This document shows positions 30,971 through 33,469 of a DNA stretch of 33,469 bases, in pieces. The position numbers were made by a program, and so were the translations under genes. Location: assembly GCA_001798855.1 (NCBI GenBank), contig MGQQ01000105.1:1-33469 (forward strand), written 5' to 3'. Source of the stretch: Deltaproteobacteria bacterium RBG_16_49_23. Its GTDB lineage: Bacteria; Desulfobacterota; BSN033; UBA1163. How positions within the stretch are numbered: position 1 is the first letter of the stretch; each line of letters starts with the position of its first letter. The notes under the pieces are model-generated. The model did no database searches, was not told where the DNA came from, and worked only from the letters and a program-made list of their open reading frames with translations.

Positions 30971-32608
30971 TTATGTTAGAGTCTGGCGCTTACGCCTGCC
31001 TGCGTTAGTTATAACCCCCAACGACACGACCATGGAAATCCAGGCCAAATAGTCTCCGTATTGCGTATAGATCGTATTAGATTCAAGAGGGATGACGCAC
31101 CCATTCATCCTACCCCGGACGAAGAGCTCCTGGCCCTTTTCATCCTTTACGCTATCCAGGATTCTTCCGTAAGGGTCAATGATGCATGATACCCCTGTAT
31201 TAGCGCATCGAATCACAAAGATCCTGTTTTCAACGGCACGAAAAACACTAATGTAAGCGAGCTGATAGGGAGCAGCCGTTTTCCCAAAACGGGCCTCATT
31301 GGTCATATTAACTATGAATTGAGCCCCCTTCCTGACAAATTGGCGGAATAAATCAGGGAAGACATTCTCCCAGCAAATGGTGACTCCAAAACGAAAGTCA
31401 TGAAGTTTGAAGATGGTAAATTCTTCCCCTGCGGCATAGTTGACGGATTCCCTTATGTTGAGAAGGGACCAGGGAATAACCCTTTGGTAGGGGAGGTATT
31501 CACCGAAAGGAAAGAGACGAACTTTATCATACCGCTGATTCATCACTTCCACTTGCTCAGGCTGGATACAATAAGCAGAGTTCAGATACTTAAATTCGAC
31601 GGATTCCTTTGCGTCAAATTTCTGATGCTGGGCGCTCCCCAAAAGGAGAGGTGTCCCTAACTTTATCACGATGTCTCTTATTTCAGTCCGGAGACTGGGG
31701 TTAAGACTGATCGACCCAGGAGTAGCCGTTTCTGGCCAGATGATCATGTCTGGTCGATCTTTCGAAGCTTGCAAAGTGAGGTCGGTGTAAATCTCCATGA
31801 TCTCCCGAGCATACTTTGAGTTCCACTTTTTGGTCTGTTCGATATTTCCCTGTATTAATGAAACCCTGATAACCTTCCCTGTGATCGGCTTAGAGATGAT
31901 GATATGGCCGTAAATCAACGCAAAAATAATGAATGAGGCAGTTGTCATTACTAATATTACCCCTCCCCTTGACCTTTTTAACCCGCCCAAAGCAGGCAAA
32001 GGGAGGGTGGAAGGGATTTCAGAAGGGCGGGATAAGAGTGACCTTTGCCACTCGAAAAAGAGAGAAGCCAGAGCCGAATTAACCATTACAATCAGAAAGC
32101 TGATGCTATATGTTCCTGCCAGAGACGCAATTTGAATAACGGATGGATATTGATATTGAGAGTGAGCCAGCAATGCTAAAGGAAGAGCCAAAAAAGAAAA
32201 GTTAGAACGGATGTATTCAAGAGAAACCCAGATGAAAGGAGCAACAGAAAGGGCAGCGGAGATATTCCAATATCTGGATATGAAAGTGAAGGCCAACCCG
32301 AAACATCCCCAATAGGGTCCAAGATAAACCGCTAAGAGAGCATGATGAAGCAGGGTGTAACCCGAGACCTCCAATATCCAGTAGAAGAATCCCGCAAAAA
32401 AAAGGATCCCACAGGTCAGGGATAATAGGAAACCGTGAGAGGGGCTCTTGTGAGAAAGAGCCAGGAGGAGAGGCAAAAGCGCCAACCATGCCAAAAAACC
32501 CAGACCAAAATTGGGAAACGAGAGCACAAGAAGCAGAGAAGAGAGAAGGATGAGAGAAAAATTTCTTACCCATCCAGGAAACCTTAAGTCAATCGGATCA
32601 TCCTTCAT
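30971..32608 (-). CDS. lnt: Apolipoprotein N-acyltransferase
   Basis: 545 residues: an N-terminal membrane part (six to seven helices; FPNFGLGFLAWLALLPLL is typical of Lnt), a last helix near 217-236, then a nitrilase-fold catalytic domain with the triad E293 (WPETATPG), K362 (YDKVRLFPFGEYLP) and C412 (TICWENVFPDL), and a C-terminal helix. It transfers a third acyl chain to the N-terminal Cys of lipoproteins on the periplasmic side of the inner membrane. Residues 198-216 (LPLPALGGLKRSRGG) translate a copy of the C/G-rich dispersed repeat and have no counterpart in Lnt; they fall in a loop before the last helix, so activity is probably kept. The ribosome site is weak. Confidence 0.93.
   Translation of the reverse strand: MKDDPIDLRFPGWVRNFSLILLSSLLLVLSFPNFGLGFLAWLALLPLLLALSHKSPSHGFLLSLTCGILFFAGFFYWILEVSGYTLLHHALLAVYLGPYWGCFGLAFTFISRYWNISAALSVAPFIWVSLEYIRSNFSFLALPLALLAHSQYQYPSVIQIASLAGTYSISFLIVMVNSALASLFFEWQRSLLSRPSEIPSTLPLPALGGLKRSRGGVILVMTTASFIIFALIYGHIIISKPITGKVIRVSLIQGNIEQTKKWNSKYAREIMEIYTDLTLQASKDRPDMIIWPETATPGSISLNPSLRTEIRDIVIKLGTPLLLGSAQHQKFDAKESVEFKYLNSAYCIQPEQVEVMNQRYDKVRLFPFGEYLPYQRVIPWSLLNIRESVNYAAGEEFTIFKLHDFRFGVTICWENVFPDLFRQFVRKGAQFIVNMTNEARFGKTAAPYQLAYISVFRAVENRIFVIRCANTGVSCIIDPYGRILDSVKDEKGQELFVRGRMNGCVIPLESNTIYTQYGDYLAWISMVVSLGVITNAGRRKRQTLT
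31961..32017. repeat. Dispersed repeat read in frame within lnt
   Basis: ACCCCTCCCCTTGACC ... GGCAAAGGGAGGGTGGAAGGG follows the same plan as hairpin 2 of the two-hairpin elements, including the GCCTGC-type loop seen at 20510. It adds about 19 residues to Lnt without breaking the frame. Confidence 0.6.
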
Positions 32609-32659
32609 ATTTTTGAATCAGACGGGAAGAAAATCCTCCCCCCTCCTCTTTAAGAAAAA

Positions 32660-33271
32660 TTACTTCTTGGTCGGTGGAAGAGCTTTCGTGTAAAGAAAAA
32701 GTTCAAGTTCCCCCATAATCATAGCCTCTGGTTCTACCTTGGTTGGATCTCCACAGAAGTCTTCCCCTGTCTTTTTTACTTTTGAAAGATAAACCTCCGC
32801 CGATGGCCAGCCAAATGCTTTGGCTACACCTGCTTCCATTGGCTTGTCCCACCAGCGCTTTTGAAGATAGGTCTCTTCATACTTGCAGAGATTCTTTCCT
32901 TGGGTTACCGGCAAAGGAAGAGATAACAGGTGTGGACCCCTTGTTTGCCTCCCAATGGGAAGCTTATTATCCCCTAAAAATTGATTAAGCTTGATCCATT
33001 TATCCTGCCCCCCCTGCCTGACTCTTACCTTATTTTGTTTTGTCTCCCATTTCAACAGGACGTGCACATTGTAGTGCGGATTTTGAATCGGCTCCTGTTT
33101 ATCATAGGCCGCGGTGAAAAACCCTTTGATATAGGCGCCGAAGACAGTAGAATCCGTTAAAGGATTATAAGGGGGAGGTTCCTCTCCTCCTCCATCACCT
33201 AAAACCACTCCGTAAAAACCAAAAGAGAAAATAGAAGCCATCAGTAATACGAGCAAAAAGTTCCTTTTCAT
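32660..33271 (-). CDS. Secreted protein of unknown function
   Basis: 203 residues from the ATG at 33271 (GGGGAGG 8 nt upstream; the ATG two codons earlier is too close to that site). Signal peptide about 1-25 (LLVLLMASIFSFGFYGVVLG). The mature part begins with a Gly/Glu/Pro run (DGGGEEPPPYNPLTD), is rich in Lys/Trp and has only two Cys (LCKYEETYL, FCGDPTKVE) that could form a disulfide. I do not recognise a family. It is the first gene after a strong hairpin terminator and is followed 51 bp later by lnt. Confidence 0.7.
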   Translation of the reverse strand: MKRNFLLVLLMASIFSFGFYGVVLGDGGGEEPPPYNPLTDSTVFGAYIKGFFTAAYDKQEPIQNPHYNVHVLLKWETKQNKVRVRQGGQDKWIKLNQFLGDNKLPIGRQTRGPHLLSLPLPVTQGKNLCKYEETYLQKRWWDKPMEAGVAKAFGWPSAEVYLSKVKKTGEDFCGDPTKVEPEAMIMGELELFLYTKALPPTKK

Positions 33272-33341
33272 ATTCATTCCCTCCCCGTTGATTTGGAATT
33301 AAAAACGTTACCTATTTAACGCCTTAATAAACTGTCCCAAA

Positions 33342-33383
33342 AAATAAAGCCTGGCGTCGGTATGTTAACGTCAGGCTTTATTT
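33342..33383. terminator. Bidirectional intrinsic terminator
   Basis: AAATAAAGCCTG and CAGGCTTTATTT form a perfect 12-bp stem extended inward by CGT/ACG with one bulged base on each side. A-rich and T-rich edges make it usable on both strands. It isolates the secreted-protein/lnt transcript from whatever lies to the right. Confidence 0.8.
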
Positions 33384-33469
33384 ACATAAGGCTTCATCCA
33401 CCTTTCCCCCATGGGTGGTCAAGCTTAAGCTGAAAAACAACGACAAAATGAAGAGGTTACATTAAAACC

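Noticed and set aside
33384..33469. Possible end of a transposase gene on the minus strand at the right edge
   Set aside because: Too short, with several stops, and no recognisable motif.

Overview
The window looks like a chromosomal piece of an anaerobic, Gram-negative bacterium, most likely a member of the Desulfobacterota (old Deltaproteobacteria). The taxon is inferred from content only: Tat-exported iron-sulfur and molybdopterin enzymes, an ArrA-like reductase, apolipoprotein N-acyltransferase (hence an outer membrane), an in-frame UGA that fits selenocysteine, and large stand-alone signalling genes. Every confident gene lies on the minus strand, so the description runs from high to low coordinates within each block.

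Right part (22-33 kb): a secreted protein of unknown function; lnt; a CLCA-like metalloprotease/VWA protein; and a signalling island. The island has a PDZ-membrane-GAF histidine kinase with a Cys-rich insert, a receiver-BTAD transcription factor, a small histidine kinase and two stand-alone receivers. The three receivers are close paralogues. Middle right (18-22 kb): a small zinc-finger protein, a periplasmic rhodanese whose last conserved Trp codon is TGA, a repeat-dense stretch with an aldo/keto reductase remnant and a mobile DUF559 element, and an AAA/DUF4143 ATPase.

Middle (11-19 kb): an apparent periplasmic redox set (DUF6599 protein, Tat-exported Fe-S aldo/keto reductase, Tat DUF362 protein, NapH/NapG-like polyferredoxin) with a DUF433/DUF5615 toxin-antitoxin pair inside it; then cysE, a NifU/IscU scaffold and a QueG-like Fe-S protein closed by a strong terminator. 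From 11.0 down to 6.3 kb: an ArrA-like Tat molybdoenzyme, its four-cluster Fe-S subunit, a TorD-type chaperone and an FmdE-type zinc-ribbon protein, consistent with respiratory arsenate (or related oxyanion) reduction.

Left part (0-6 kb): a DsbD/CcdA-like protein with two N-terminal thioredoxin folds, a SurA-like/thioredoxin fusion, MntP, and an ArsR-controlled operon (arsR, ArsP-type permease, UxxC thioredoxin-like selenoprotein, DGC zinc-binding protein cut by the window edge). The thioredoxin-like gene is interrupted in its CxxC by TGA followed by a bSECIS-like hairpin, and is the strongest single novelty here.

The intergenic DNA is full of C/G-rich palindromes: a two-hairpin element, some copies with extra palindromes inserted in the loops and one copy read in frame inside lnt; a REP-like 34-bp palindrome in four copies; and two copies of a 254-265 bp element with 11-bp terminal inverted repeats, 8-bp target duplications and a captured 5' piece of a DUF559 gene.
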